Notes under the pieces: generated by a model
Told to the model about the DNA's origin: nothing
The model's database searches: none
The model's input: the letters and a program-made list of their open reading frames with translations, nothing else
DNA from: Methylophaga pinxianii
GTDB lineage: Bacteria; Pseudomonadota; Gammaproteobacteria; Nitrosococcales; Methylophagaceae
Length of the DNA stretch: 34,406 nucleotides
Direction: 5' to 3'
Assembly (NCBI RefSeq): GCF_020447225.1
Contig: NZ_JAJAEO010000153.1
Coordinates: 1-34,406 of the forward strand
Program-made: the position numbers and the translations under genes
Part shown: one piece after another, positions 6,799 through 14,580 of the stretch
How the letters are laid out: every line of letters begins with the position of its first letter
How positions within the stretch are numbered: position 1 is the stretch's first letter

Positions 6799-8550
6799 AT
6801 GACCAAAACATCTGATCGCCCGGCTGTCTTATATAATGTGCTCTATCACCTCACTACGGTCTATGGTGAGTTTCACGATTCTCAAACACTTACACAACTG
6901 GCGAATGAACTATTAGCCATTATGCAGGTCAGTCCCGAAGCACAATCGCCCCAACCACATCAAAATAAATGGCATGCGAATGATATTGCCATGATCACCT
7001 ACGGCAACAGTGTGTTGAAAAATGACGAGTTACCCTTACAAACTTTGAAACGCTTTTTAGATGATTATTTTGCTGATTGCATCAATACAGTGCATATCCT
7101 GCCCTTTTTCCCCTACTGCAGTGACGATGGGTTTGCGGTAAAAGATTTTTTTCAAGTCAATCCAGAATTAGGTGACTGGTCAGATATTAATGCCATAGCA
7201 AAGGATTATCGCCTGATGGCAGATCTGGTGATTAACCATGGTTCCAGTAGCAGCCAATGGTTTCAGAATTTTATTGCAGGTGAAGGCGAAGGCCATGATT
7301 ATTTTTATACCTGTGAATCTGACACGCCGGTTTCACTGGTCGTACGCCCTCGAGTAAACCCGTTGTTGCGTGAGACAGAAACCGTTCATGGCATCAAACA
7401 TGTTTGGTGTACCTTCAGTCATGAACAAGTAGATTTTGATTTTCGTAATACCGAAGTCCTGAAAACATTTGTACGGATTATCCGCTTTTATCTTGATCAA
7501 GGTGTACGCCTGTTTCGTCTGGATGCGGTGGCATTTCTCTGGAAACAAGCAGGTACAAGTTGCCTGAACTTGCCCCAGACGCATGAATTAGTTCGTACAT
7601 TACGCTTATTGATTGAACAGGCGCAAAGCGATGCGGTGATCATTACCGAGACCAATATCCCCAACCGGGAAAACCTCAGTTATTTTGGCAACGCCAATGA
7701 AGCGCATTGGATATATAACTTCTCCTTACCCCCCCTGCTGCTCAATACCTTCATCAGTGGAAACTGCCAGTATTTACGTCAGTGGCTGATGAGTATGCCG
7801 CCAGCTCAAAATGGCACCGCATATTTTAATTTTATTGCTTCACATGATGGCATTGGCCTGAGACCTGCTGAAGGATTGCTCACTGACAGCGAAATTGCTG
7901 CGCTGATTTCAACTATGCAGGGTTTTGGCGGAGAAATTTCCTGGCGCGCCGCTGAAAACAATATTAAAAAACCCTATGAGATTAATATCTCGCTATACGA
8001 TGCGTTACAAGGCACGGTAAAAGGGCCCGATCAATGGCATCACGCACGGTTTATCTGTGCACATGGCATCATGCTGGCGCTGGAAGGCATCCCCGGGATT
8101 TATATCCATAGCCTGCTGGCCACGGGAAATGATTATCAACGACTTGCACAACACCAGCACAACCGGGCAATTAACCGCCATCAATGGGATGATAACGCCA
8201 TTCGGGCCGCATTAACCCATTCTGCCAATAATCATTCGATGATTTATCGTAAACTGACGGAATTGATTAAACTTCGTATGCAACAACCGGCCTTTCATCC
8301 CAATGCAACACAATATACGCTGCAACTTGGGGACAGCTTGTTTGGCTTCTGGCGACAAAGTATAGACCGACGGCAGAGCATATTCTGTATATTTAATATC
8401 AGTGATCAACTGCAAAACGTTCGAATTGCCGATCTTAATCTGGTGGCAACTGATGATTGGCATGATCTTATCAGTGGCGATGCCATAGACTCCTGGCAAA
8501 GTGATGTTCAGCTTTCTCCCTATCAATGCCTCTGGCTGAGTAATCGCTAA
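6799..8550 (+). CDS. GH13_18 phosphorylase, probably glucosylglycerate phosphorylase
   Basis: This is an alpha-amylase-superfamily enzyme of the sucrose phosphorylase subfamily, 583 residues. It shows VHILPFFPY, DLVINH, GVRLFRLDAV with nucleophile Asp242, IITETNIPN with acid/base Glu284, and ASHDGIGLRP with transition-state Asp350. Family members split an alpha-glucoside with phosphate to give glucose-1-phosphate. Known substrates are sucrose, sucrose-6-phosphate, glucosylglycerol and glucosylglycerate. Sitting between gpgS and galU, glucosylglycerate is the natural substrate, giving glycerate for the upstream kinase and glucose-1-phosphate for GalU. An AAGGG site sits just before the ATG, and 9 bases separate it from gpgS. 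Exact specificity cannot be read from the sequence alone. Confidence 0.85.
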   Translation: MTKTSDRPAVLYNVLYHLTTVYGEFHDSQTLTQLANELLAIMQVSPEAQSPQPHQNKWHANDIAMITYGNSVLKNDELPLQTLKRFLDDYFADCINTVHILPFFPYCSDDGFAVKDFFQVNPELGDWSDINAIAKDYRLMADLVINHGSSSSQWFQNFIAGEGEGHDYFYTCESDTPVSLVVRPRVNPLLRETETVHGIKHVWCTFSHEQVDFDFRNTEVLKTFVRIIRFYLDQGVRLFRLDAVAFLWKQAGTSCLNLPQTHELVRTLRLLIEQAQSDAVIITETNIPNRENLSYFGNANEAHWIYNFSLPPLLLNTFISGNCQYLRQWLMSMPPAQNGTAYFNFIASHDGIGLRPAEGLLTDSEIAALISTMQGFGGEISWRAAENNIKKPYEINISLYDALQGTVKGPDQWHHARFICAHGIMLALEGIPGIYIHSLLATGNDYQRLAQHQHNRAINRHQWDDNAIRAALTHSANNHSMIYRKLTELIKLRMQQPAFHPNATQYTLQLGDSLFGFWRQSIDRRQSIFCIFNISDQLQNVRIADLNLVATDDWHDLISGDAIDSWQSDVQLSPYQCLWLSNR

Positions 8551-8581
8551 TTTCCATCTATTTAAAGTTAAGGACTCCTTC

Positions 8582-9427
8582 ATGACTGAACAAGCAACTA
8601 TTCGCAAATGTCTCTTCCCTGTTGCCGGCTATGGCACACGTTTTCTGCCAGCGACTAAAGCCATGCCAAAAGAAATGTTGCCTATTGTGGATAAACCCTT
8701 GATTCAATATGGCGTAGAAGAAGCTATGGAAGCAGGTCTGCATAGTATGGGATTTATTACCGGCCGAGGTAAAAGAGCCATCGCCGATCATTTTGATACC
8801 AGTTTCGAACTGGAGCAGCAGATCAAAGGCACCAGCAAAGAATCTCATCTCACTGATATCCGTAATGTTATGGATACCTGTGATTTTATCTTTATGCGCC
8901 AACGCGCCATGTTGGGGTTAGGCCATGCCATCCTGACTGGTGAACCGATTATTGGTAATGAAGCGTTTGCGGTATTACTGGCAGATGACTTATGTGCCTC
9001 ACCCGAAGACGGAGGTCAACGCGCCCTGGGACAATTGGTTGAACTTTATAAAAAACATCAATGCACTATTGTGGCTATTGAAGAAGTTCCAGCCGATGCT
9101 ACCGGAAGTTACGGGATTATTTCTGGTGAAGAGATTGAACCGAATATTTATCGTATTCACGACATGGTTGAAAAACCAAAGCCCGAGGATGCCCCCAGCA
9201 ATCTGGCAATTATCGGTCGTTATGTTTTAACACCCGATATCTTTGATTATTTACGCAACACTCCGCCTGGTGCCAACGGCGAAGTACAGATTACCGATGC
9301 AATCCGTACCATGGCGCAGGAAAAACCTGTGCTTGCCGTCAAATTTAAAGGACACCGTTTTGATTGTGGCAGTATTGCGGGATATGTTGAAGCCACCAAC
9401 TATTACTTCAAAAAGCAATATGGTTAA
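8582..9427 (+). CDS. galU: UTP-glucose-1-phosphate uridylyltransferase (second, cluster copy)
   Basis: Same reaction as the first galU. The 281 residues carry GYGTRFLPATKAMPKEMLP, LADDLC, EKPKPED and FDCGS intact. It differs from the first copy mainly at the two ends and in surface segments, so both are probably active. AAGGAC precedes the ATG, and 31 bases separate it from the phosphorylase gene, so it is likely the last gene of the operon. Its place suggests a dedicated supply of UDP-glucose for GpgS from glucose-1-phosphate released by the phosphorylase. It converges on lexA across about 47 bases. Confidence 0.94.
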   Translation: MTEQATIRKCLFPVAGYGTRFLPATKAMPKEMLPIVDKPLIQYGVEEAMEAGLHSMGFITGRGKRAIADHFDTSFELEQQIKGTSKESHLTDIRNVMDTCDFIFMRQRAMLGLGHAILTGEPIIGNEAFAVLLADDLCASPEDGGQRALGQLVELYKKHQCTIVAIEEVPADATGSYGIISGEEIEPNIYRIHDMVEKPKPEDAPSNLAIIGRYVLTPDIFDYLRNTPPGANGEVQITDAIRTMAQEKPVLAVKFKGHRFDCGSIAGYVEATNYYFKKQYG

Positions 9428-9474
9428 AGTCCATGAACCTCGCTTCTCCCGGATCGAAGCCCTACCGGGATACA

Positions 9475-10077
9475 TTATGGATAGGTGCGTAACTGTCCGA
9501 CTACAACGCCTTGAATACTGAGGCGTTTTGCATCCAACGTCACCGGTTCAAAGGCGTCATTTGCCGGCATTAAGGTAATGGTGCCATCCTGATTAACCAA
9601 CATGGTTTTGAGGGTGGCATCATAGCCATCTACCAGTGCCACTATCATGTCACCATGTTTAGCCTGTCTGGTTGACTCGACCACGACATAATCCCCTGAC
9701 ATGATGCCTTTACCAATCATTGACTCACCACTGATCTTAAGTACATAGCGGCCTTTGCCTTTAAACATCATTCCCAGATCAATTTCGGACTCGTCCGGCA
9801 CGGCTTCAATTAATCTGCCTGCAGCAATTTTCCCCATCATCGGGAAAATTAAAGACTGATCGGGCTTCGCATTATCATTCAACTGTAAGCCACGTGTTCT
9901 GCCAGTCAGCCGCTCCAGATAACCGCCATCAATCAAAGCCTGAATATATCGGTGTGTTGTCCCTTGTGATGCGATTCCCAACCCTTCCGCGATTTCTGTG
10001 ACCAAAGGCGCTTCACCATTTTTTTCTATGTAATGACGAATGAAGTTGAGCGTGTCTTGTTGTCTTTTTGTTAGCAT
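9475..10077 (-). CDS. lexA: LexA SOS repressor
   Basis: Represses DNA-damage genes until RecA filaments trigger self-cleavage. The 200-residue chain has an N-terminal winged-helix domain (residues 1-68, recognition region about SQGTTHRYIQAL), a cleavage site Ala86-Gly87 in KIAAGRL, and the Ser119 (ISGESM)/Lys157 (DATLK) dyad of S24 peptidases. Length and spacing match E. coli LexA, but the recognition helix differs from the enterobacterial one, so its operator may differ from CTGT-N8-ACAG. I find no such box upstream; AGAGAAA direct repeats overlie the promoter instead. GGTGAG lies 5 bases before the ATG. It is transcribed alone, divergent from two small membrane protein genes. Confidence 0.93.
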   Translation of the reverse strand: MLTKRQQDTLNFIRHYIEKNGEAPLVTEIAEGLGIASQGTTHRYIQALIDGGYLERLTGRTRGLQLNDNAKPDQSLIFPMMGKIAAGRLIEAVPDESEIDLGMMFKGKGRYVLKISGESMIGKGIMSGDYVVVESTRQAKHGDMIVALVDGYDATLKTMLVNQDGTITLMPANDAFEPVTLDAKRLSIQGVVVGQLRTYP

Positions 10078-10108
10078 GAATACTCACCCATATGAGAATA
10101 TAACGAGA

Positions 10109-10151
10109 AGAGAAAATATAGAGAAATTCCTCCACAGATACAAGAGAAATT
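10109..10151. promoter_or_regulatory. direct repeats AGAGAAA(A/T)T over the lexA promoter, candidate LexA operator
   Basis: AGAGAAAAT (10109-10117), AGAGAAATT (10120-10128) and AGAGAAATT (10143-10151) start 11 and 23 bases apart, about one and two helical turns. They cover the start site, the spacer and the -35. The position fits autorepression, but binding by LexA is only an inference. Confidence 0.4.
10115..10143 (-). promoter_or_regulatory. sigma-70 promoter of lexA
   Basis: Read on the minus strand: TTGTAT (10143-10138), a 17-base spacer, TATATT (10120-10115). This predicts a start near 10108 and a leader of about 30 bases. Confidence 0.6.
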
Positions 10152-10302
10152 TCAATTTTTTTGTTCAGAATCTCGGTATATTTTTTATTATCAAGATAAA
10201 GCGAGTCTCGTTTTGCTGTTCAGGCAGTGATTGATGGTGCTGCTAATTTTCTGTCAGTACTGAATGCTAAGCATGCCAAAAGCCCACACCTCATTGAAAA
10301 CA

Positions 10303-10333
10303 TTGCAAAACACTTTTTTTAGACTGGTATAAT
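10303..10333 (+). promoter_or_regulatory. promoter of the first small membrane protein gene
   Basis: A perfect TATAAT (10328-10333) is preceded by TGG, an extended -10. A TTGCAA (10303-10308) lies 19 bases upstream. RNA would start near 10340, giving a leader of about 48 bases. Confidence 0.65.
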
Positions 10334-10387
10334 CCATTTGCAGCTGGTATCTTTAGCGGCTAAAAATGAATCACACATGAGGTAAAT

Positions 10388-10495
10388 ATGTTCAAAAAGA
10401 TTGATGAATTTTTGATGCAAAAATTCCCGCATATCATCTTACTGTTCACCGTTTTTTGGTTGGGCCTGGTCGCTATCGGCTGGTATTTGGCTTAA
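10388..10495 (+). CDS. 35-residue single-helix membrane protein (paralogue A)
   Basis: Too short for usual gene calling. ATG 10388 has GAGGT six bases upstream and its own promoter. The product has a short amphipathic head (MFKKIDEFLMQKF) and one membrane helix ending in FWLGLVAIGWYLA. It is clearly related to the next small gene: by eye 14 of 34 aligned positions are identical, including the E-(F/W)-L-M head and the GLVA-x-G helix end. Shared sequence, good ribosome sites and clean ORFs argue that both are real. I know no described family that matches. Small subunits of respiratory oxidases (CydX, CcoQ) or membrane-active peptides are possible roles, but neither is shown by the sequence. Confidence 0.75.
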   Translation: MFKKIDEFLMQKFPHIILLFTVFWLGLVAIGWYLA

Positions 10496-10547
10496 ACCCT
10501 GTAGTTGTTAAGACTCGCGAAACAGTGTCGAAAAACACTGAAATGAT

Positions 10548-10561
10548 TTGATCCAGATCAA
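10548..10561 (+). promoter_or_regulatory. perfect FNR/ANR box
   Basis: TTGATCCAGATCAA matches the FNR consensus TTGAT-N4-ATCAA at all ten fixed bases. Its centre (10554.5) lies 41.5 bases before the start predicted from the -10 box at 10584-10589, the classic class II activator position. This implies induction at low oxygen by an FNR/ANR-type regulator. Confidence 0.8.
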
Positions 10562-10583
10562 TGAATTCTGATAGTGGCAGCAT

Positions 10584-10589
10584 GATAAT
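10584..10589 (+). promoter_or_regulatory. -10 box of the second small membrane protein gene
   Basis: GATAAT, five of six matches to TATAAT. It places the start of transcription near 10596. No good -35 is present, as expected if FNR activates from -41.5. Confidence 0.6.
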
Positions 10590-10636
10590 TGATAACGGAA
10601 AAACGCTTTATTTCACCGTTATTATGGAGATGTACC

Positions 10637-10741
10637 ATGCACAAACTAGAAGAATGGCTGATGGAACATTTTATTGAATTTATAGTGGCAGTGTCGGTGG
10701 CTTGTATCGGACTGGTGGCTTTTGGTTTATTCATGGCTTGA
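10637..10741 (+). CDS. 34-residue single-helix membrane protein (paralogue B), FNR-controlled
   Basis: ATG 10637 has GGAG seven bases upstream. The product has an acidic amphipathic head (MHKLEEWLMEHFIEF) followed by one membrane helix containing ACIGLVAFGLF. It is a paralogue of the 35-residue gene 142 bases upstream, with the same layout and the same GLVA-x-G end. Unlike copy A it stands behind a perfect FNR box and a -10 at class II spacing, so the pair may be an aerobic/microaerobic set of alternatives. No partner gene is adjacent, so the function stays unknown; a respiratory-complex accessory peptide fits the control best. Confidence 0.78.
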   Translation: MHKLEEWLMEHFIEFIVAVSVACIGLVAFGLFMA

Positions 10742-10821
10742 AGCAAATTGGAGATATTTAACAAAGGTCAGCAATCGGAATTAAATAGCCTATTTATTTC
10801 TTAAATCCTGCATTAGCCTTG

Positions 10822-10876
10822 GCGTCCCATCTTGATCTGTTCGGGTATTCTTTTACGAAAGATTGTTATGGGACGC
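10822..10876. repeat. inverted repeat with 37-base loop
   Basis: GCGTCCCAT (10822-10830) and ATGGGACGC (10868-10876) are perfect complements. A shorter inner pairing (ATCTT with AAGAT) is also possible. There is no T-tract after it. Role unknown. Confidence 0.5.
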
Positions 10877-11109
10877 TACCCTTTCTCCCTCGAGAGCTTC
10901 AGCAGCTCGGTATTTTTAACTTTTGTTACATATGCTAATCAACAATTATTACCTTCACCTGTAGTAATATTTATACCGTCTTTAACCGTCCTCTTACAAA
11001 AAACCGATAGTTCATCATCTCGGCGCAATACGTATGCCAGATATATCTTTGCTGACCACATTCAGCAATTTTCACTTCGTGATTCCCCGTTTAAATTATT
11101 CAAATCCTT

Positions 11110-11225
11110 TTGTTCAACAAGAGAAGTAATAAACTCAACAAATTACGATATAATGACGAACCAAATTGGTTTACTGAATTTAATTTCCAAACTATCTTTT
11201 GAATCCTGAACTTTTTGTTGAACAA
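11110..11225. promoter_or_regulatory. pair of TTGTT-S-AACAA palindromes flanking the putative ppsR promoter
   Basis: TTGTTCAACAA lies at 11110-11120 and TTGTTGAACAA at 11215-11225. The centres are 105 bases apart, about ten helical turns. A TATAAT at 11149-11154 lies between them, putting the sites near -46 and +59. This is the layout of a looping repressor, or of an activator plus roadblock. The binding protein is unknown. Confidence 0.4.
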
Positions 11226-11253
11226 TACACCTCTTTCTGAACACTATTAATAT

Positions 11254-12144
11254 ATGAGCGATCTAATCGAAAATAATAATCAACCTATCAGAAATGTATT
11301 TTTCGTATCAGATCGTACAGGCCTGACCGCAGAATCATACGGGAAATGTCTATTAGCGCAATTTCCGGATATTGAATTTGAAACAATTACGCTGGCTTTT
11401 GTAGATACCAAAGAAAAAGCAGAAGATGCTCGGGAACAAATTAATTCTTTATGCACTGAATCTGACTTACCCCCTTTGGTTTTCAGTACTTTAGTGAATA
11501 ATGAAGCTCAACAGATCATTGAAGACTGTGATGGTTTTGTCATTAGTTTGTTTCATCACTTTATCGGTTCAATGGAAACTTTTCTTGGCGTTGAATCTTC
11601 GCAAAAATTGGGCGTCTCCCGTATTTCCATCAGTGATACCACTTATCAAAAACGTTTGGATGCCATTGATTATGCGCTGACGCATGATGATGGTATTCGT
11701 CCCGACCAATACGAAGAAGCAGATGTTATTTTGGTCGGGGTTTCACGTTGTGGTAAGACGCCAACCAGCTTATATTTGGCAATGAACTTCTCTCTAAAAG
11801 TGGCTAACTATCCGTTGACCGTGGAGGATTTGGAAGCCGAAGAGCTACCGGAATATCTTAAAATACATAAGCATAAGCTTGCTGGTTTAACGATTAAACC
11901 GGTTCCTCTGAGCCGTATTCGTCGTCAGCGCCGACCTGACAGTAATTATTCCTCTTTGGAAATATGTCAGGCAGAATTAGATAAAGCCATGATCATGTTT
12001 GAAAAAATAGATATCCCTGTTTTTGATACGACGAATACTTCTATTGAAGAAATATCTAGCCGTGTTGTTCGCACATTGGGGCTTGCGCGTGAGCGCATCC
12101 GCGAATCAACCATTACATTTAATAAAACTAAAACTTTAAGGTAG
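11254..12144 (+). CDS. ppsR: PEP synthase regulatory protein (kinase/pyrophosphorylase, DUF299)
   Basis: Bifunctional regulator that inactivates PEP synthase by ADP-dependent phosphorylation of a threonine and reactivates it by phosphate-dependent dephosphorylation. The 296 residues open with the family hallmark [14 protein letters not shown] and carry the P-loop [11 protein letters not shown] near 163-173, followed by [10 protein letters not shown]. Its target ppsA starts 5 bases after it, so the pair is co-transcribed. A TAA stands right before the ATG, so the start cannot be further upstream, yet no Shine-Dalgarno sequence is visible. Translation of the regulator may be weak relative to the enzyme, which has a good site. 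Confidence 0.94.
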   Translation: MSDLIENNNQPIRNVFFVSDRTGLTAESYGKCLLAQFPDIEFETITLAFVDTKEKAEDAREQINSLCTESDLPPLVFSTLVNNEAQQIIEDCDGFVISLFHHFIGSMETFLGVESSQKLGVSRISISDTTYQKRLDAIDYALTHDDGIRPDQYEEADVILVGVSRCGKTPTSLYLAMNFSLKVANYPLTVEDLEAEELPEYLKIHKHKLAGLTIKPVPLSRIRRQRRPDSNYSSLEICQAELDKAMIMFEKIDIPVFDTTNTSIEEISSRVVRTLGLARERIRESTITFNKTKTLR

Positions 12145-12149
12145 GTGTC

Positions 12150-14507
12150 ATGACCGAATATGTAATTCCACTCGATAAGTTGTGCATGAATGATGTCGGC
12201 AGAGTTGGCGGAAAAAATGCTTCTTTAGGCGAAATGTTGCAGAACTTAGCCCCTTTGGGTGTAGCCGTTCCAAGCGGTTTTGCAACTACCGCTGATGCTT
12301 ATAGAGAATTTTTAAAGCATGACGGACTTCAAGACCAGATAAACGATTTATTGCGTGATCTGGATGTGGACAACGTTGTTGAGCTGCAAAAAGCGGGTAA
12401 AACTATCCGTGAGTGGATCATGACCATTCCTTATCCCGAAAAAATGGAAGCGGCTATTGATGAGGCTTATGAAAAACTAGTTCAGGAATACGGCTCTTCA
12501 ACCAGCTGGGCTGTTCGCTCATCCGCCACCGCGGAAGATTTACCTGATGCCTCATTTGCCGGACAACAAGAAACCTTCCTCAATGTTTCCGGTTTAGACA
12601 ATATCAAGTTTGCCATCAGAGAAGTTTTTGCATCTCTGTTTAATGACCGGGCCATTGCCTATCGCGATCATCAAGGTTTTGAACACAGCGAAGTCGCATT
12701 GTCTGCCGGCATTCAAAAAATGGTGCGCTCTGATATCGCCTCTGCTGGCGTCGCATTCACCTTGGATACAGAAAGTGGTTTCCGTGATGTTGTGTTTATC
12801 ACCGGCAGCTATGGTCTGGGTGAAATGGTTGTACAAGGTGCGGTCAACCCTGATGAGTTTTATGTTCATAAGACAACCTTAACGGCTGAACGCCCGGCAG
12901 TGCTGCGCAGAACGCTTGGTCAGAAAGCACTCAAAATGATTTATTCCGGTGATGATAAATCACCCGTGAAAACCGTGGATGTCGATCCTGAGGAACGGTT
13001 ACATTTTTGTTTGAATGACGAAGAAATCGAATCCTTAGCCCGGATGGCGATGGTGATTGAAAAACATTACCAACGACCTATGGATATCGAATGGGCTAAA
13101 GATGGTAATGATGGTCAGATTTACATTGTTCAGGCTCGACCAGAAACGGTTGAAAGCCGCAGTGTCAATGTGACAGAGCAGTTCATCTTAAAAGACAAAG
13201 GTGAATTACTCGCCAGAGGTCGTGCTATCGGCAGAAAAATTGGTCGTGGCCGGGTTCGGATTCTGAACAGCCTGGATCAAATGGACCAATTTGAAGCGGG
13301 TGATGTGTTATTAACGGACATGACCGACCCCGATTGGGAACCGATCATGAAAAAAGCTGCAGCGATTATTACCAATCGTGGCGGCCGTACTTGCCATGCC
13401 GCTATTATTGCGCGTGAATTAGGTATTCCAGCCGTTGTGGGTTGTGGCGATGCCACCGAAAAAGTTGCTGAAGGCGCTAACGCCACCGTGTCCTGTGCTG
13501 AAGGTGACGAAGGGTATATCTATCAGGGACTGCTGGAATTTGAACATCGTATTCAGTCTTTGGATGAGATGCCTAAACTTCCCGTTAAAATCATGATGAA
13601 TGTGGGTAATCCAGACCGGGCCATGAGTTTCTCACAACTGCCAAATGATGGCGTTGGCTTGGCCCGCTTGGAATTCATCATCAATAACACCATCGGTATT
13701 CACCCTAAGGCCTTAATGGCCGCAGATAAAATGGATGCCGAAGTACAACAGATTATCAAGGAAAGAACCACTGCTTACGGTGATCCGGTTGAGTTTTATA
13801 TCAGTCGTATCACAGAAGGTGTTTCAACTATCGCTGCAGCTTTCCACCCTGCCAAAGTGATTGTGCGTATGTCCGATTTTAAATCGAATGAATATGGCAA
13901 TCTGATTGGCGGTGCGGAATTTGAGCCTCACGAAGAAAATCCAATGATCGGTTTCCGCGGTGCGGCACGTTACAGCTCACCCGAGTTTGAAGCTTGCTTT
14001 GAATTGGAATGTGAAGCGATTAAACGTGTGCGCGATGTCATGGGATTGACCAACGTCGAAATCATGATTCCATTTGTTCGCACGTTAACTGAAGCTGAAG
14101 CCGTTATTAAGATTCTGAAAAAGAACGGCCTGGAGCGCGGTAAAAATGGTCTGCGCGTCATTATGATGTGTGAATTGCCATCAAATGCCGTGCTTGCAGA
14201 TCAGTTTTTAGAATTTTTTGATGGTTTTTCCATCGGTTCTAATGACATGACTCAGCTGACATTAGGATTAGACCGCGACTCTGCACAAATTGCCAAAGCA
14301 TTTGATGAGCGTGATCCAGCCGTTCTGGCGATGTTAGATATGGCGATTAACGCATGCCATAAAGCCGATAAATATATTGGTATTTGTGGTCAAGGTCCTT
14401 CTGACCACCCCGATTTGGCAGAATGGTTACTGGAGCGTGGCATCACCAGTATTTCATTAAACCCGGATACAGTTGTCAGTACTTGGCAGGCATTGGCCAA
14501 GCACTAA
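12150..14507 (+). CDS. ppsA: phosphoenolpyruvate synthase (pyruvate, water dikinase)
   Basis: Makes PEP, AMP and phosphate from pyruvate, ATP and water, the entry to gluconeogenesis. The 785 residues show the N-terminal ATP-grasp domain ([39 protein letters not shown]), the phosphohistidine swivel motif [15 protein letters not shown] near 411-425, and the PEP/pyruvate TIM barrel ([41 protein letters not shown]). The length is normal for the family. AAGGTAGG lies before the ATG. It follows ppsR directly and ends at a long inverted repeat facing the AlkC-like gene. In a one-carbon-using host it would feed sugar and glycerate synthesis. Confidence 0.97.
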   Translation: MTEYVIPLDKLCMNDVGRVGGKNASLGEMLQNLAPLGVAVPSGFATTADAYREFLKHDGLQDQINDLLRDLDVDNVVELQKAGKTIREWIMTIPYPEKMEAAIDEAYEKLVQEYGSSTSWAVRSSATAEDLPDASFAGQQETFLNVSGLDNIKFAIREVFASLFNDRAIAYRDHQGFEHSEVALSAGIQKMVRSDIASAGVAFTLDTESGFRDVVFITGSYGLGEMVVQGAVNPDEFYVHKTTLTAERPAVLRRTLGQKALKMIYSGDDKSPVKTVDVDPEERLHFCLNDEEIESLARMAMVIEKHYQRPMDIEWAKDGNDGQIYIVQARPETVESRSVNVTEQFILKDKGELLARGRAIGRKIGRGRVRILNSLDQMDQFEAGDVLLTDMTDPDWEPIMKKAAAIITNRGGRTCHAAIIARELGIPAVVGCGDATEKVAEGANATVSCAEGDEGYIYQGLLEFEHRIQSLDEMPKLPVKIMMNVGNPDRAMSFSQLPNDGVGLARLEFIINNTIGIHPKALMAADKMDAEVQQIIKERTTAYGDPVEFYISRITEGVSTIAAAFHPAKVIVRMSDFKSNEYGNLIGGAEFEPHEENPMIGFRGAARYSSPEFEACFELECEAIKRVRDVMGLTNVEIMIPFVRTLTEAEAVIKILKKNGLERGKNGLRVIMMCELPSNAVLADQFLEFFDGFSIGSNDMTQLTLGLDRDSAQIAKAFDERDPAVLAMLDMAINACHKADKYIGICGQGPSDHPDLAEWLLERGITSISLNPDTVVSTWQALAKH

Positions 14508-14527
14508 ACGCTGATACCCCGTTTGAA

Positions 14528-14579
14528 CGTTCAATTTCATTAGACGAGCTGGAAATCAACTCGTTGGTGAAATTGAACG
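14528..14579. terminator. long two-tier inverted repeat between convergent genes
   Basis: CGTTCAATTTCA (14528-14539) pairs with TGAAATTGAACG (14568-14579); inside, ACGAG (14544-14548) pairs with CTCGT (14560-14564) around an 11-base loop. It fills the gap between the ends of ppsA and the AlkC-like gene, and reaches to within 2 bases of the latter's stop. It has no T-tract on either strand, so it may act as a bidirectional barrier or 3'-end protector rather than an intrinsic terminator. Confidence 0.5.
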
Positions 14580-14580
14580 C

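Larger units (their letters stand above)
10742..11253. other. 512-base AT-rich gap upstream of ppsR with palindromes, no convincing gene
   Basis: It holds a 9-base-pair inverted repeat (10822-10876), a possible ppsR -10 box (TATAAT, 11149-11154) with no proper -35, and two copies of the 11-base palindrome TTGTT-S-AACAA. The 125-codon frame at 10832-11209 looks non-coding. Confidence 0.55.

Noticed and set aside
9447-9470. Hairpin TCCCGG/CCGGGA between galU and lexA as a bidirectional terminator
   Set aside because: Only six base pairs with a 12-base loop and no T-tract on either strand. The GCTTCGATCCGGG part also recalled a tRNA T-arm, but no other tRNA parts are present.
10201-10260. LexA-like CTGT motifs (CTGTTCAGGCAG, CTGTCAGTACTG)
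   Set aside because: Neither matches CTGT-N8-ACAG as a dyad, and both lie too far from the lexA promoter to act in the usual way.
10832-11209. 125-codon plus-strand open frame upstream of ppsR
   Set aside because: It has no ribosome binding site and an unnatural composition (serine-rich and low in acidic residues). It also overlaps the palindromes and the candidate ppsR promoter.
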